Positions 1-6,711 are shown, counted from the stretch's first letter. The stretch is DNA of 7,644 nt from JAMXLO01 sp041487355 (GCA_041487355.1 JBGPND010000234.1:1-7644); one strand, 5' to 3'. Notes: generated by a model not told the origin, from the sequence alone. A program made the numbers and translations.

Positions 1-1
1 G

Positions 2-757
2 CATGGCACCGGCAACGCGCTGACCAAGGCTGGCGGCGATACGTGGTTCTTCATCACCGCCGACTATGCCTTCGGCTATGCGCTGGAACGCGACACCATC
101 GCGGCCGTGCAGGCGGCCGGCGGCAAGGTGCTCGGCAGCGTGAAAGCGCCGTTGGGAACTGCGGATTTCTCCAGCTACCTAGTGCAGGCGAAGGCATCCG
201 GCGCAAAGGTGATCGGCTTCGCCAATGCCGGCACCGATCTGCAGAACTGCATCAAGCAGGCGGCCGAATTCGGCCTGTCGCAGGGTGGTCTGCGCATGGC
301 CACGCTGTTGATGGCGATCAACGACGTGAACTCGCTAGGGCAGAAGACCTGCGAGGGGCTGGTCTACACCGACTCGTTCTACTGGGACATGACCGACAAG
401 ACGCGCGCCTGGTCGAAGCGTTGGAGTGCGAAGATGAACGGCGTGGTTCCGGGCCTGCTGCACGCCGGCAACTACGCCGCTGCAACGCACTGGCTGAAGT
501 GCGTACAGGCAGCCGGCACGACCGACGCGGACGCGGTGGTGGCGAAGATGAAAGCAACGCCGGTCAATGACATGTACAACACCAACGTGAAGATCCGCGA
601 GGATGGACGCGTGATGCACACCATGCATCTCTGGCAGGTGAAGGCGCCATCCGAAGCAAAGTACCCTTACGACTACTGCAAGGAGCTGGTGACCATTCCG
701 CCGGGCGAGGCGTGGCGCCCACTCGCTGAAGGCGGCTGCCCGCTGGTGAAGGCGTAG
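2..757 (+). CDS. ABC transporter substrate-binding protein, branched-chain amino acid type (5'-partial)
   Basis: This is the C-terminal 251 residues of a periplasmic ligand-binding protein of the Peripla_BP_6/LivK-like family, which delivers a small solute to an ABC importer. The frame is open from base 2, and the signal peptide and first lobe lie outside the window; full-length relatives have about 400 residues. Recognisable family segments are WFFITADYAFGYALERDT (residues 15-32 of the fragment), the strand-turn AKVIGFANAGTDLQNCIKQA, and the C-terminal tail PPGEAWRPLAEGGCPLVKA. The last is typical of an alphaproteobacterial subgroup usually annotated as amino-acid or amide binding. The true ligand cannot be read from the sequence. 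The gene ends at TAG 755-757, immediately before a long palindrome, and faces the molybdenum-hydroxylase gene convergently. Internal ATG codons such as 107 are not starts, because homology continues upstream to the window edge. Confidence 0.9.
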   Translation, partial: HGTGNALTKAGGDTWFFITADYAFGYALERDTIAAVQAAGGKVLGSVKAPLGTADFSSYLVQAKASGAKVIGFANAGTDLQNCIKQAAEFGLSQGGLRMATLLMAINDVNSLGQKTCEGLVYTDSFYWDMTDKTRAWSKRWSAKMNGVVPGLLHAGNYAAATHWLKCVQAAGTTDADAVVAKMKATPVNDMYNTNVKIREDGRVMHTMHLWQVKAPSEAKYPYDYCKELVTIPPGEAWRPLAEGGCPLVKA

Positions 758-761
758 CCAA

Positions 762-829
762 CGTAGGGCGGAAAAGCGCAGCGCATTCCGCCATGGCCGG
801 CGGAATGCGCTGCGCTTTTTCGCCCTACG
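762..829. terminator. 31-bp inverted repeat (REP-like), bidirectional terminator between convergent genes
   Basis: Arms 762-792 and 799-829 are complementary over 31 bp with one G-T wobble (771/820), leaving a 6-nt loop (ATGGCC). Each arm contains GCGCAGCGC or its complement and ends in a run of A or T next to the outer CGTAGGGCG block. The element fills nearly all the space between two converging genes, so a two-way terminator is the simplest role. Its composition resembles dispersed REP-type palindromes (a GTAGGGCGGA start followed by a GCGCAGCGC core) that I recall from many proteobacterial genomes. That resemblance is from memory and was not searched. The minus-strand stop codon (825-827) lies inside the right arm. 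Confidence 0.75.
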
Positions 830-2936
830 CTTTCAGCAGCGCCGCGGCGATGCGCTCGCGGGTGAACGGCATGTCCCTGATCCGCATGCCCAGCGCGTGG
901 GCTACGGCGTTGCCGATCGCAGCGGCTGTGGGACCGAAGGTGCATTCGCCCATGCCCAGCGCCGGTTGGTCCGGTGCGTGGATAATCTCCGTGTTGATCT
1001 CGGGCACCTCGCTGAAACGCAGGATCGGATAGCTGACCCAGTCGAGCGACGTGATGCCGTCGCCTTCCATGCGCACCTGCTCCTTCAGCGTCATGCTCGC
1101 GGCATGCACGATGCCGCCTTCGAGCTGGTTGCGCGCGCCGTCGGGATTGATCACCAGGCCGGCGTCGGCGGCGCACCAGACACGGCGCAGCCGCACCTCC
1201 TGGTCCACTTCCACCTCCGCCGCGACGGCGGCATAGGCCGCCCGATTCTTGTAGCGTGCCCAGCCCAGACCGAGGCCGCGCCCACTGCCCGCCGGCCCGC
1301 GCGCCGACCAATTGCAACGTTCGGTCACGTCCTCGATCAGGCGGCGTGCACGCTGGTCGGACAACATCGACAACCGGTACTCTACCGGATCGATGCCGGC
1401 ACGCTCGGCCAACTCGTCCATGAAGCATTCGATCGCGAACACGTTCGGCAGCGCGCCGAGGCCACGCAGCGCGGAGGTACGCACCGGCGGATGCAGAATC
1501 AGATGATGGATCACCCGCTTGACCGGAAAGTCGTACAGCGCGAACGCATTGCGCGTGCCGCCGCCGCCATTCGCTTCCGGCGGATCGGTGGGCCGCGGAT
1601 CCGGCGGCGGGGTCGGCAGCGCCTCGTGGGTCAGCAGGTTGCCGCCGGTACTCGGCCGTTGCACATGCGTAGCGGACCAGATATCCGCAGTCCAGTCCAC
1701 AGGTTTTCCCGCATCGTCCAGCGCGGCGCGCAGCGTGACGTGCATCGCCGGACCGAGCGGCTCGAAACCGAACTCCTCCTCGCGACGCCATTGCACGCGG
1801 ATGCAATGCCCGGGCATCTGCATCGCGATCACCGCGGCGTCCACCGCGACATCATCGGCGCCATTGTGCCCGTAGCAGCCGGCGCCATGCGCATGGCGCA
1901 CGGTGATCGCATCCGGCGCGATGCCCAGCACGTTCGCCAGCGAAGCGCGCAGCGGATAGACACCCTGTGTATGCGACCAGATGGACAGATGCCCGTTGCG
2001 GTTTTCCGCCAGAGCGCAGGACGGCGCCATGGAGGCATGCGCGACATAGGGCCGCGAATAGCTCGCCACCACCACCTGCTGCGTGTCGGCCGCGGGAAGT
2101 TCGCTGCCCAGCACACGGTCGTTGGATGCCTGGCCAACCAGCCAGGACGCCTCCTGCTGGTCCGGCGTGATCTGCCGAACGTTGTCCCATTTCGCGTGCA
2201 ACGGCGCGACCGCGGCGGCGCGCTGGACAACCGTTTCATCCGCACCCACGAAGGCCACGAAGTCGCCAACGCGCACGACACGGAAATCCCCGCGTTCGGC
2301 ACGCCGCAGCGCAGCCTCATCGAACGACGCAAGACGCGCACCGCGACAGGGCTGGCGCAGTATGCGCGCATGCAGCATGTCGGGCCGCACCATGTCATGG
2401 ATGAAGGCAGCACCTGAGACCTTTTCCGGCAGGTCGCGCCGCGGCACCGGCTTGCCCACCACGCGATACTCAGTATGCGGCTTCGGCGTCGCGGTCCCTT
2501 CGATGTCGCGCGCAAAATCCTCGGCAGCAGCGAAGTTCCAGTAGTCGTGCCCGGTCGGTGCATCGCCGCGCCGGAACACGCCGTCCTCCACCGTCAGTTC
2601 CGACGGGTTGCAGTTCAGCCGCTGCGCCAGCCGGTCCAGCACGCGCGCACGCAATTCCGCCGACACCAGCCGCACCGAACGGCCCGACACTTCGATCGAC
2701 TGGCTGGACGTGGTCTGGCCTTCATCCGGTGCGTCCTGCGTGTCGCCGGACAGCACGACCATGCATTCCAGGTTCACGTCGAGTTCGTCCGCGGCGATCT
2801 GCGCCAATGCGGTGACGTTGCCCTGGCCCAGCTCCACCTTGCCGACGGCCAACCGCACCGTGCGATCGGGGTTGAAGCGGATCCACTTCTCCAGGCGCCG
2901 GTTGTTCTGAATCGACAGCGGCAGAGTGTCGCTCAT
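825..2936 (-). CDS. Molybdopterin-binding large subunit of an IorB/NicB-type molybdenum hydroxylase (xanthine dehydrogenase family)
   Basis: This 703-residue protein is the catalytic subunit of a molybdenum hydroxylase, which inserts water-derived oxygen into an N-heterocycle or aldehyde. Order of visible segments: GKVELGQG (32-39) in the leading cofactor-binding piece; the hammerhead-like segment YRVVGKPVPRRDLPEKVSGAA (about 157-177); AHASMAPSCALA (299-310); TQGVYPLR (323-330); GAGCYGHNGADD (351-362); VRTSALRGLGALPNVFAIE (485-503); and GMGECTFGPTAAA (661-673). E664 matches the catalytic glutamate of the family. A cofactor-binding piece ahead of the hammerhead region is typical of isoquinoline 1-oxidoreductase and nicotinate dehydrogenase B chains. 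No signal peptide and no cytochrome c CXXCH motif is seen, unlike P. putida NicB. The start overlaps the [2Fe-2S] gene stop (ATGA). The stop TAG lies in the downstream palindrome. Family membership is firm; the substrate is unknown. Confidence 0.93.
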   Translation of the reverse strand: MSDTLPLSIQNNRRLEKWIRFNPDRTVRLAVGKVELGQGNVTALAQIAADELDVNLECMVVLSGDTQDAPDEGQTTSSQSIEVSGRSVRLVSAELRARVLDRLAQRLNCNPSELTVEDGVFRRGDAPTGHDYWNFAAAEDFARDIEGTATPKPHTEYRVVGKPVPRRDLPEKVSGAAFIHDMVRPDMLHARILRQPCRGARLASFDEAALRRAERGDFRVVRVGDFVAFVGADETVVQRAAAVAPLHAKWDNVRQITPDQQEASWLVGQASNDRVLGSELPAADTQQVVVASYSRPYVAHASMAPSCALAENRNGHLSIWSHTQGVYPLRASLANVLGIAPDAITVRHAHGAGCYGHNGADDVAVDAAVIAMQMPGHCIRVQWRREEEFGFEPLGPAMHVTLRAALDDAGKPVDWTADIWSATHVQRPSTGGNLLTHEALPTPPPDPRPTDPPEANGGGGTRNAFALYDFPVKRVIHHLILHPPVRTSALRGLGALPNVFAIECFMDELAERAGIDPVEYRLSMLSDQRARRLIEDVTERCNWSARGPAGSGRGLGLGWARYKNRAAYAAVAAEVEVDQEVRLRRVWCAADAGLVINPDGARNQLEGGIVHAASMTLKEQVRMEGDGITSLDWVSYPILRFSEVPEINTEIIHAPDQPALGMGECTFGPTAAAIGNAVAHALGMRIRDMPFTRERIAAALLKA

Positions 2937-3415
2937 GACCCCTTCCCTTCCCGCAGCACGGCGGCGGCTTTCTCCACCGCGCGCAGAATCCGCGGATGCG
3001 CACCGCAGCGACAGAGATGCTTGTCCAATGCAGCCACGATGTCGGCACGCGTCGGCGATGGGTTGCGATCAAGCAGAGCCTTAGCACTCATCAGAATCCC
3101 CGACAGGCAATAGCCGCACTGCCCCGCCTGCTCGTCGAGGAACGCCTGTTGCAGCGGGTGCGGTTGCGCGGCGCTGCCGAGCCCCTCGATCGTGGTGACG
3201 CTGCGCCCCGCGACGGTGCCGATCTCACGCGAACAGGCGTAGATTGGCTCGCCATCGAGCAGCACCATGCAGCTGCCGCATTGCTCTAGTCCGCAGCCGT
3301 ATCGCGTACCCTTCAGACCAAGCTGGTTGCGCAACACATCGAGCAGCGGCGTCGCGGCCTCCACCGCGACGCGCACGGCCTTGCCGTTGACGTTGAGCGC
3401 GATGTCCTGCGCCAT
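2933..3415 (-). CDS. [2Fe-2S]-binding small subunit of a molybdenum hydroxylase (IorA/NicA-like)
   Basis: This 160-residue protein carries electrons from the molybdenum centre through two [2Fe-2S] clusters. Residues about 5-75 form a plant-ferredoxin-type domain with C41-x4-C46-x2-C49-x11-C61. Residues about 85-155 form the helical [2Fe-2S] domain with C100-x2-C103-x31-C135-x-C137 (QCGYC ... CRCG). All eight ligands are present and the length is normal for the family. Segments such as RYGCGLEQCGSC and PHPLQQAFLDEQAGQCGYC resemble nicotinate dehydrogenase NicA and isoquinoline oxidoreductase alpha chains. The ATG at 3415 follows the aminotransferase stop by only 3 nt and has no clear Shine-Dalgarno sequence, so translation is probably coupled. 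Its own stop overlaps the start of the molybdopterin subunit by four bases, consistent with a fixed-ratio heterodimer. No FAD subunit follows. Confidence 0.95.
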   Translation of the reverse strand: MAQDIALNVNGKAVRVAVEAATPLLDVLRNQLGLKGTRYGCGLEQCGSCMVLLDGEPIYACSREIGTVAGRSVTTIEGLGSAAQPHPLQQAFLDEQAGQCGYCLSGILMSAKALLDRNPSPTRADIVAALDKHLCRCGAHPRILRAVEKAAAVLREGKGS

Positions 3416-3418
3416 GGC

Positions 3419-4666
3419 TCAGGCCGACTGGTGAGCGCCCGCGCGCTCGACGTTCGCGCTGCGCACCGGGATGCCCGTCTGCTCGTAGCAGACCTGCGCC
3501 AGAGCCGCGACGCCGGCACGGATGTCCTCCTTGGATGGCAGCGCGAAGCAAAGCCGCATGTACGACTTGGCAGGCTCCGGATTGCACACCCATTCCGGTC
3601 CAGGATTGAAATTGATGCCGGCATCCGCCGCGGGCTTCACCAGCTTCCGCACATCCACCGCGTCGGGCAGCTTGAACCACAGGAAGATGCCGCCCTTCGG
3701 CTTCCACATCTCGGCGTTGGTACCGAACTCCCGCTCCACCGCCTCGACCATGGTGTCGAGCTTCTCCTTCAGCACGCCCGACAGCGTGCCGATGTGCTTG
3801 TCGAAGTTCTTGGAGAAGTACTCGGCGACGATCATCTGATCGAGCGCACCGGTGCCGCTGTCGGTCTTGGATGAGACCATGCGCGACAGCACCGGCCAGT
3901 CGGCCACCGCGTAGCCGAGGCGCAGCGCCGGCGCGAGCGACTTCGAGAACGAACCGATATGCACGACCTGCTTGGGAGCCATGGCATACAATGCAGGTGG
4001 CGCGCCGCCGCTCCAGACCAGGTCTGCGTAGCACTCGTCTTCGAAAACCGCGACGCCGTACTGCTGGGCCAGCGCCAGCATCTGCTGGCGGCGCTCCAGC
4101 GGCAGGATGCTGCCGGATGGATTCTGGATGGTGGGGATGGTGTAGATGTATTTGGGCGTGACACCCTTCTGCTTCAGCCCCTCCAGCGTCGAGGCCAACG
4201 CGTCCATGCGCATGCCGTCTTCATCGAGCGGCACGCCGACGATGTTCGCACCAACGCGCTTGAAGCGGTTGATCGCGCCGGCGTAGCAGAACTCCTCCAG
4301 GATCACCGTGTCACCGGGATTGACGAACAGTCGGCTGACGATATCGATGCCCTGACCCGAGCCCGTCGTGATCAGCACATCGTCGCGCGTTGCGGCAATG
4401 CCGCGATGACGCTTCAGCTTGTCGGCGACGAACTCGCGCAACCCGATATACCCCTGCGGTCCTTGCGCCAGATTGTACATCGCGAGCTTCGAGCCCTCGC
4501 GGCGCAGCACCGAGGCGGTCGCCTCGATCAGGCCCTCGATCGGAATCTGCACCGGATCGTTGTGGCCGCCGACGAAGTTGTATTTCGGAAATCCGCCAAA
4601 GCGCGGCGCAGGATCGGGCAATCCATTGGCAAACAGCGAGGTGATCTCGAAACCGGAGCCGCTCAT
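3419..4666 (-). CDS. PLP-dependent aminotransferase, class I/II (2-aminoadipate aminotransferase/LysN-like, no GntR domain)
   Basis: This 415-residue fold-type I aminotransferase transfers an amino group between an amino acid and a 2-oxo acid using pyridoxal phosphate. Key segments with start 4666: TTGSGQGID (100-108, phosphate cup), NPSG (182-185), FEDECYADL (208-216, with D210 contacting the PLP pyridine nitrogen and Y213), SFSKSLAPALRLGY (239-252, with K242 as the PLP Schiff-base lysine), KGGIFLW (324-330), and R371 in SYMRLCFA as the likely carboxylate-binding arginine. It matches the catalytic domain of the COG1167 group, without the N-terminal GntR domain found in MocR regulators. I chose ATG 4666 because AGAGGGAAG precedes it at a suitable distance; an in-frame ATG at 4729 has no such site. 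It is the first gene of the operon with the Mo-hydroxylase subunits. The amino donor and product are not evident. Confidence 0.93.
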   Translation of the reverse strand: MSGSGFEITSLFANGLPDPAPRFGGFPKYNFVGGHNDPVQIPIEGLIEATASVLRREGSKLAMYNLAQGPQGYIGLREFVADKLKRHRGIAATRDDVLITTGSGQGIDIVSRLFVNPGDTVILEEFCYAGAINRFKRVGANIVGVPLDEDGMRMDALASTLEGLKQKGVTPKYIYTIPTIQNPSGSILPLERRQQMLALAQQYGVAVFEDECYADLVWSGGAPPALYAMAPKQVVHIGSFSKSLAPALRLGYAVADWPVLSRMVSSKTDSGTGALDQMIVAEYFSKNFDKHIGTLSGVLKEKLDTMVEAVEREFGTNAEMWKPKGGIFLWFKLPDAVDVRKLVKPAADAGINFNPGPEWVCNPEPAKSYMRLCFALPSKEDIRAGVAALAQVCYEQTGIPVRSANVERAGAHQSA

Positions 4667-4671
4667 GATCG

Positions 4672-4680
4672 CTTCCCTCT
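4672..4680 (-). promoter_or_regulatory. Ribosome binding site of the aminotransferase gene
   Basis: On the minus strand this reads AGAGGGAAG and lies five bases before ATG 4666. It supports that start over the upstream in-frame ATG at 4729. Confidence 0.6.
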
Positions 4681-4702
4681 GATAATCGGATGTGCTTGGC
4701 AA

Positions 4703-4771
4703 AAGGCTCGCATGGCTCCGATGGACCACGCAAGGGCACGCGGCCGCTCAAGGCTCGACTGGCTATCCTGG
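4703..4771. repeat. Imperfect 22-bp direct repeat in the divergent promoter region
   Basis: AAGGCTCG-nn-TGGCT-nnnn-TGG occurs at 4703-4724 and again at 4750-4771, with 16 of 22 positions identical and the first 15 matching at 13. The copies start 47 bp apart, about four and a half helical turns. They lie in the 152-bp gap (4667-4818) between the divergent aminotransferase and ene-reductase starts, where operators for both would be expected. I see no convincing -35/-10 pair in this gap on either strand. The repeat could be a regulator site or chance. Confidence 0.4.
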
Positions 4772-4802
4772 ACGCTGCGATACTGCACCACAACGCAACC
4801 GC

Positions 4803-4807
4803 AAGGA
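4803..4807 (+). promoter_or_regulatory. Ribosome binding site of the ene-reductase gene
   Basis: AAGGA ends 11 bases before ATG 4819. The spacing is slightly long, but it is the only purine-rich site near the start where homology begins (MATPLLFEP). The in-frame ATG at 4690 would add 43 residues that show no family similarity. Confidence 0.5.
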
Positions 4808-4818
4808 CCTTCCTCCGC

Positions 4819-5895
4819 ATGGCCACTCCGCTGTTATTCGAACCGATCAGCTTCCGCTCGGTCACCGCGCGCAACCGCATCGTCGTGGCACCTATGTGCC
4901 AGTACAGCGCCATCGACGGGCTGGGCGATGACTGGCACGTGCAACATCTCGGTGCGCGTGCCATGGGCGGCGCGGGCATCGTGTTCACCGAGGCGACGCA
5001 TGTCTCGGCCATCGGGCGCATCACGCCTCACTGCCTCGGTCTGTGGAGCGCACAGCACCAGGCCCTGCTGACCCGGCTCGCCGCCATCATCGCACGCGGC
5101 GGCGCGGTGCCGGGCATCCAGCTCGCGCATGCCGGGCGCAAGGCGAGCACCACGCGCACCTGGGAGGGCAGCAAGCCGATCCCGCCGCACGCAGGCGGCT
5201 GGGTGCCGGTGGCGCCGAGCCCGATCCCGTTCCACGCCGGCGCCACCGATCCGCATGCGCTCACCACCGGCGAGATCGCCGAGATCGCCGGACAGTTCGC
5301 CACGTCCGCGCGGATGGCGCGCGAGGCCGGCATGAAGGTGGTGGAGATCCATGCCGCGCACGGCTATCTGCTGCACTCGTTCCTGTCGCCGATTGCCAAC
5401 CACCGCAACGACGCGTACGGCGGCGACCTCGACGGGCGCAGCCGCTTCCTGATGGAGACCATTGATGCGGTGCGCGCGGAGTGGCCCGCGGACCTGCCAG
5501 TGTTCGTGCGCTTGTCCTGCGTCGACTACCTGCCAGGTGGCCTGACGATCGACGACACCGTGGCACTGTGCCGCAAGCTGGCGGCGCGCGGCGATGTCGA
5601 TCTGATCGACTGTTCCTCGGGCGGCATTTCGCCCGACGTCCGCATCCCCACGCATCCGGGCTATCAGGTGCCGTTTGCGGATGCGGTGAAGCATCGCGCC
5701 GGCATTGCCACGGGTGCTGTCGGGTTGATCACCGAGCCGACGCATGCCGCCGAGGTCGTCGGCAACGATCGCGCCGATCTGGTGTTCGTCGCGCGTGTGC
5801 TGCTGGCCGATCCGGCATGGCCGCTGCGCGCGGCGAAGGCGCTCGGGGTGAAGCCGGAGCTGCCGCCGCCCTATTGGCGCGCCACGCTGGCGTGA
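4819..5895 (+). CDS. namA: NADH:flavin oxidoreductase / Old Yellow Enzyme, YqjM (NamA) class ene-reductase
   Basis: This 358-residue FMN-dependent TIM-barrel enzyme would reduce activated C=C bonds of enals, enones or related compounds with NAD(P)H. Segments match the YqjM subclass: PMCQYSA (26-31), with C27 and Y29 corresponding to the redox-tuning Cys and the substrate Tyr; QLAHAGRK (101-108); EIHAAHGYLLHSFLSP (176-191), with H178 and H181 as the substrate-anchoring His-His pair and Y183 nearby; RNDAYGG (196-202); VFVRLS (228-233, FMN-binding R231); GLITEP (302-307); and a C-terminal PYWR motif typical of the dimer-interface arginine finger. The common LGR phosphate-site motif is FVAR (323-326) here. 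Length is normal. The gene is divergent from the aminotransferase/Mo-hydroxylase operon, so shared regulation is plausible but unproven. The symbol reflects subclass similarity; the physiological substrate is unknown. Confidence 0.93.
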   Translation: MATPLLFEPISFRSVTARNRIVVAPMCQYSAIDGLGDDWHVQHLGARAMGGAGIVFTEATHVSAIGRITPHCLGLWSAQHQALLTRLAAIIARGGAVPGIQLAHAGRKASTTRTWEGSKPIPPHAGGWVPVAPSPIPFHAGATDPHALTTGEIAEIAGQFATSARMAREAGMKVVEIHAAHGYLLHSFLSPIANHRNDAYGGDLDGRSRFLMETIDAVRAEWPADLPVFVRLSCVDYLPGGLTIDDTVALCRKLAARGDVDLIDCSSGGISPDVRIPTHPGYQVPFADAVKHRAGIATGAVGLITEPTHAAEVVGNDRADLVFVARVLLADPAWPLRAAKALGVKPELPPPYWRATLA

Positions 5896-5897
5896 TC

Positions 5898-5946
5898 CTG
5901 CCACAACAATTCCCTGCAAGGCGGCCACTGCCGCCACATTTGGCAG
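5898..5946 (+). terminator. Nested hairpin after the ene-reductase gene
   Basis: An inner stem, GGCGGC (5920-5925) with GCCGCC (5930-5935), has a CACT loop. It is enclosed by an outer pairing of CTGCCA (5898-5903) with TGGCAG (5941-5946). It begins 3 nt after the TGA and is followed by no proper T-run, so termination is plausible but not certain. Confidence 0.4.
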
Positions 5947-5964
5947 CGAGCTTCGGCAAGCACG

Positions 5965-5987
5965 GGCGCTCGTATGCGCCGAGCGCC
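5965..5987 (+). promoter_or_regulatory. Leader hairpin upstream of the LTXXQ-protein gene
   Basis: GGCGCTCG (5965-5972) pairs with CGAGCGCC (5980-5987) over 8 bp around a 7-nt loop. It ends 10 nt before the GGAG ribosome binding site. It could modulate translation or be part of a terminator region. No T-run follows. Confidence 0.35.
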
Positions 5988-6010
5988 AACCCGCAACGGA
6001 GATGCCTGCA

Positions 6011-6622
6011 ATGAAAGCGACGCTGGTCAACCGTGCCGCACCCCTGTTGATCACCACGATGCTGGTCGCCGCCCCGGCCTGGGCACAGTCGACCACCAGC
6101 CAGACCAATCCGGGCAGTGGAGCGCCCGCGACGGCCTCGCCCGGCGCAACGACTACCCCGGCGATGCCGCAGGCAGCGGCTCCAAGCCAGACGAGCAGCG
6201 TACCGTCAGGCATCAGCCACAAGGCGATGAGCCACAGCAGCCAAGCCACGACCAAGCAGCCGGGCGAGACGATGCAAAACCTGGTGGAGCGTCGCATCAC
6301 CGACCTGCACAGCAAGCTGCACATCACCGCCGATCAAAGCCAGCAATGGGACCAGTTCGCCCAAGTGATGCGGGACAACGCGAAGCAGATGGACCAGGGC
6401 TATCAGCAGCGCGCGGAGAAGCTGGCGTCCATGTCCGCGGTCGACAACATGCAGTCCTACGCGCAGATCGAGCAGCAGCGCGCGCAGGACATGCAGAAGC
6501 TGGTTCCGGCGTTCCAGACTCTGTATGCGTCGCTGTCGGACCAGCAGAAGAAGACGACTGACCAGTTGTTCCGCAACTACGCGGCGAGCACGCAGGCTCA
6601 CCGGCAGGCCGCGGCGCGGTAA
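6011..6622 (+). CDS. Exported LTXXQ-motif (Spy/CpxP-like) periplasmic protein
   Basis: This 203-residue protein has an N-terminal signal peptide (MKATLVNR, then a hydrophobic stretch, ending APAWA) with likely cleavage after A25. Residues 26 to about 75 are a low-complexity Ser/Thr/Pro/Ala/Gln linker without predicted fold. Residues about 85-190 are helical and charged and carry two LTXXQ-like elements: LHITADQSQQW (103-113) and LSDQQKKTTDQLF (175-187), the hallmark of the Spy/CpxP family (PF07813). Family members act as ATP-independent periplasmic chaperones or metal/envelope-stress proteins. The role of this one is inferred from family only, and it lacks a His-rich metal tail. GGAG at 5998-6001 lies nine bases before ATG 6011. 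The in-frame ATG at 6002 abuts the GGAG with no spacing, so I prefer 6011. It has flanking hairpins on both sides and is probably monocistronic. Confidence 0.82.
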   Translation: MKATLVNRAAPLLITTMLVAAPAWAQSTTSQTNPGSGAPATASPGATTTPAMPQAAAPSQTSSVPSGISHKAMSHSSQATTKQPGETMQNLVERRITDLHSKLHITADQSQQWDQFAQVMRDNAKQMDQGYQQRAEKLASMSAVDNMQSYAQIEQQRAQDMQKLVPAFQTLYASLSDQQKKTTDQLFRNYAASTQAHRQAAAR

Positions 6623-6631
6623 GGCGGCAGC

Positions 6632-6648
6632 GGCCAGCCTCTGGCCTT
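6632..6648 (+). terminator. Hairpin after the LTXXQ-protein gene
   Basis: GGCCAG (6632-6637) pairs with CTGGCC (6641-6646) around a CCT loop, followed by only TT. GGCG (6623-6626) and CGCC (6649-6652) can extend the stem. It starts 10 nt after the stop codon. The weak T-run keeps confidence low. Confidence 0.4.
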
Positions 6649-6693
6649 CGCCGGGCACCGGCGCTATATGGCGGCGCTCGCGCTGCCGGTCGG

Positions 6694-6711
6694 CCCCCGC
6701 TTTCGCGGGGG
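6694..6711. repeat. Short palindromic dispersed-repeat-like element
   Basis: CCCCCGC (6694-6700) pairs with GCGGGGG (6705-6711) around TTTC. On the minus strand the element reads GTCACCCCCGCGAAAGCGGG, which I recall as a very common intergenic repeat type in proteobacteria with GC-rich genomes; this was not searched. It may also lie in the rpmE leader, ending 30 nt before the start codon. Confidence 0.5.

Noticed and set aside
673..1806. Minus-strand open frame of 377 codons crossing the palindrome
   Set aside because: It is an alternate frame of the same strand as the Mo-hydroxylase gene, with no recognisable motif.
897..2417. Open frame of 506 codons on the plus strand
   Set aside because: It is antisense to the Mo-hydroxylase large subunit, has no recognisable family, and its His/Arg-rich composition is typical of shadow frames in GC-rich DNA.
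4764..4782. TATC-N11-GATA inverted repeat, resembling a LysR-type box
   Set aside because: The arms are only 4 bp, which is expected by chance in a gap this size, and no LysR gene is adjacent.
4690..4818. N-terminal extension of the ene-reductase from ATG 4690
   Set aside because: The extra 43 residues show no family similarity, and homology begins at MATPLLFEP (ATG 4819), preceded by AAGGA.
6002..6010. Alternative start ATG 6002 for the LTXXQ protein
   Set aside because: The GGAG at 5998-6001 would abut the codon. ATG 6011 has proper spacing and gives a cleaner signal peptide.
4834..6327. Open frame of 497 codons on the minus strand
   Set aside because: It runs antisense to the complete ene-reductase and into the LTXXQ gene. 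The composition is shadow-like, with no domain.
6665..6670. TATATG as a possible -10 of an rpmE promoter
   Set aside because: No acceptable -35 lies 16-18 bp upstream, so it was not annotated.
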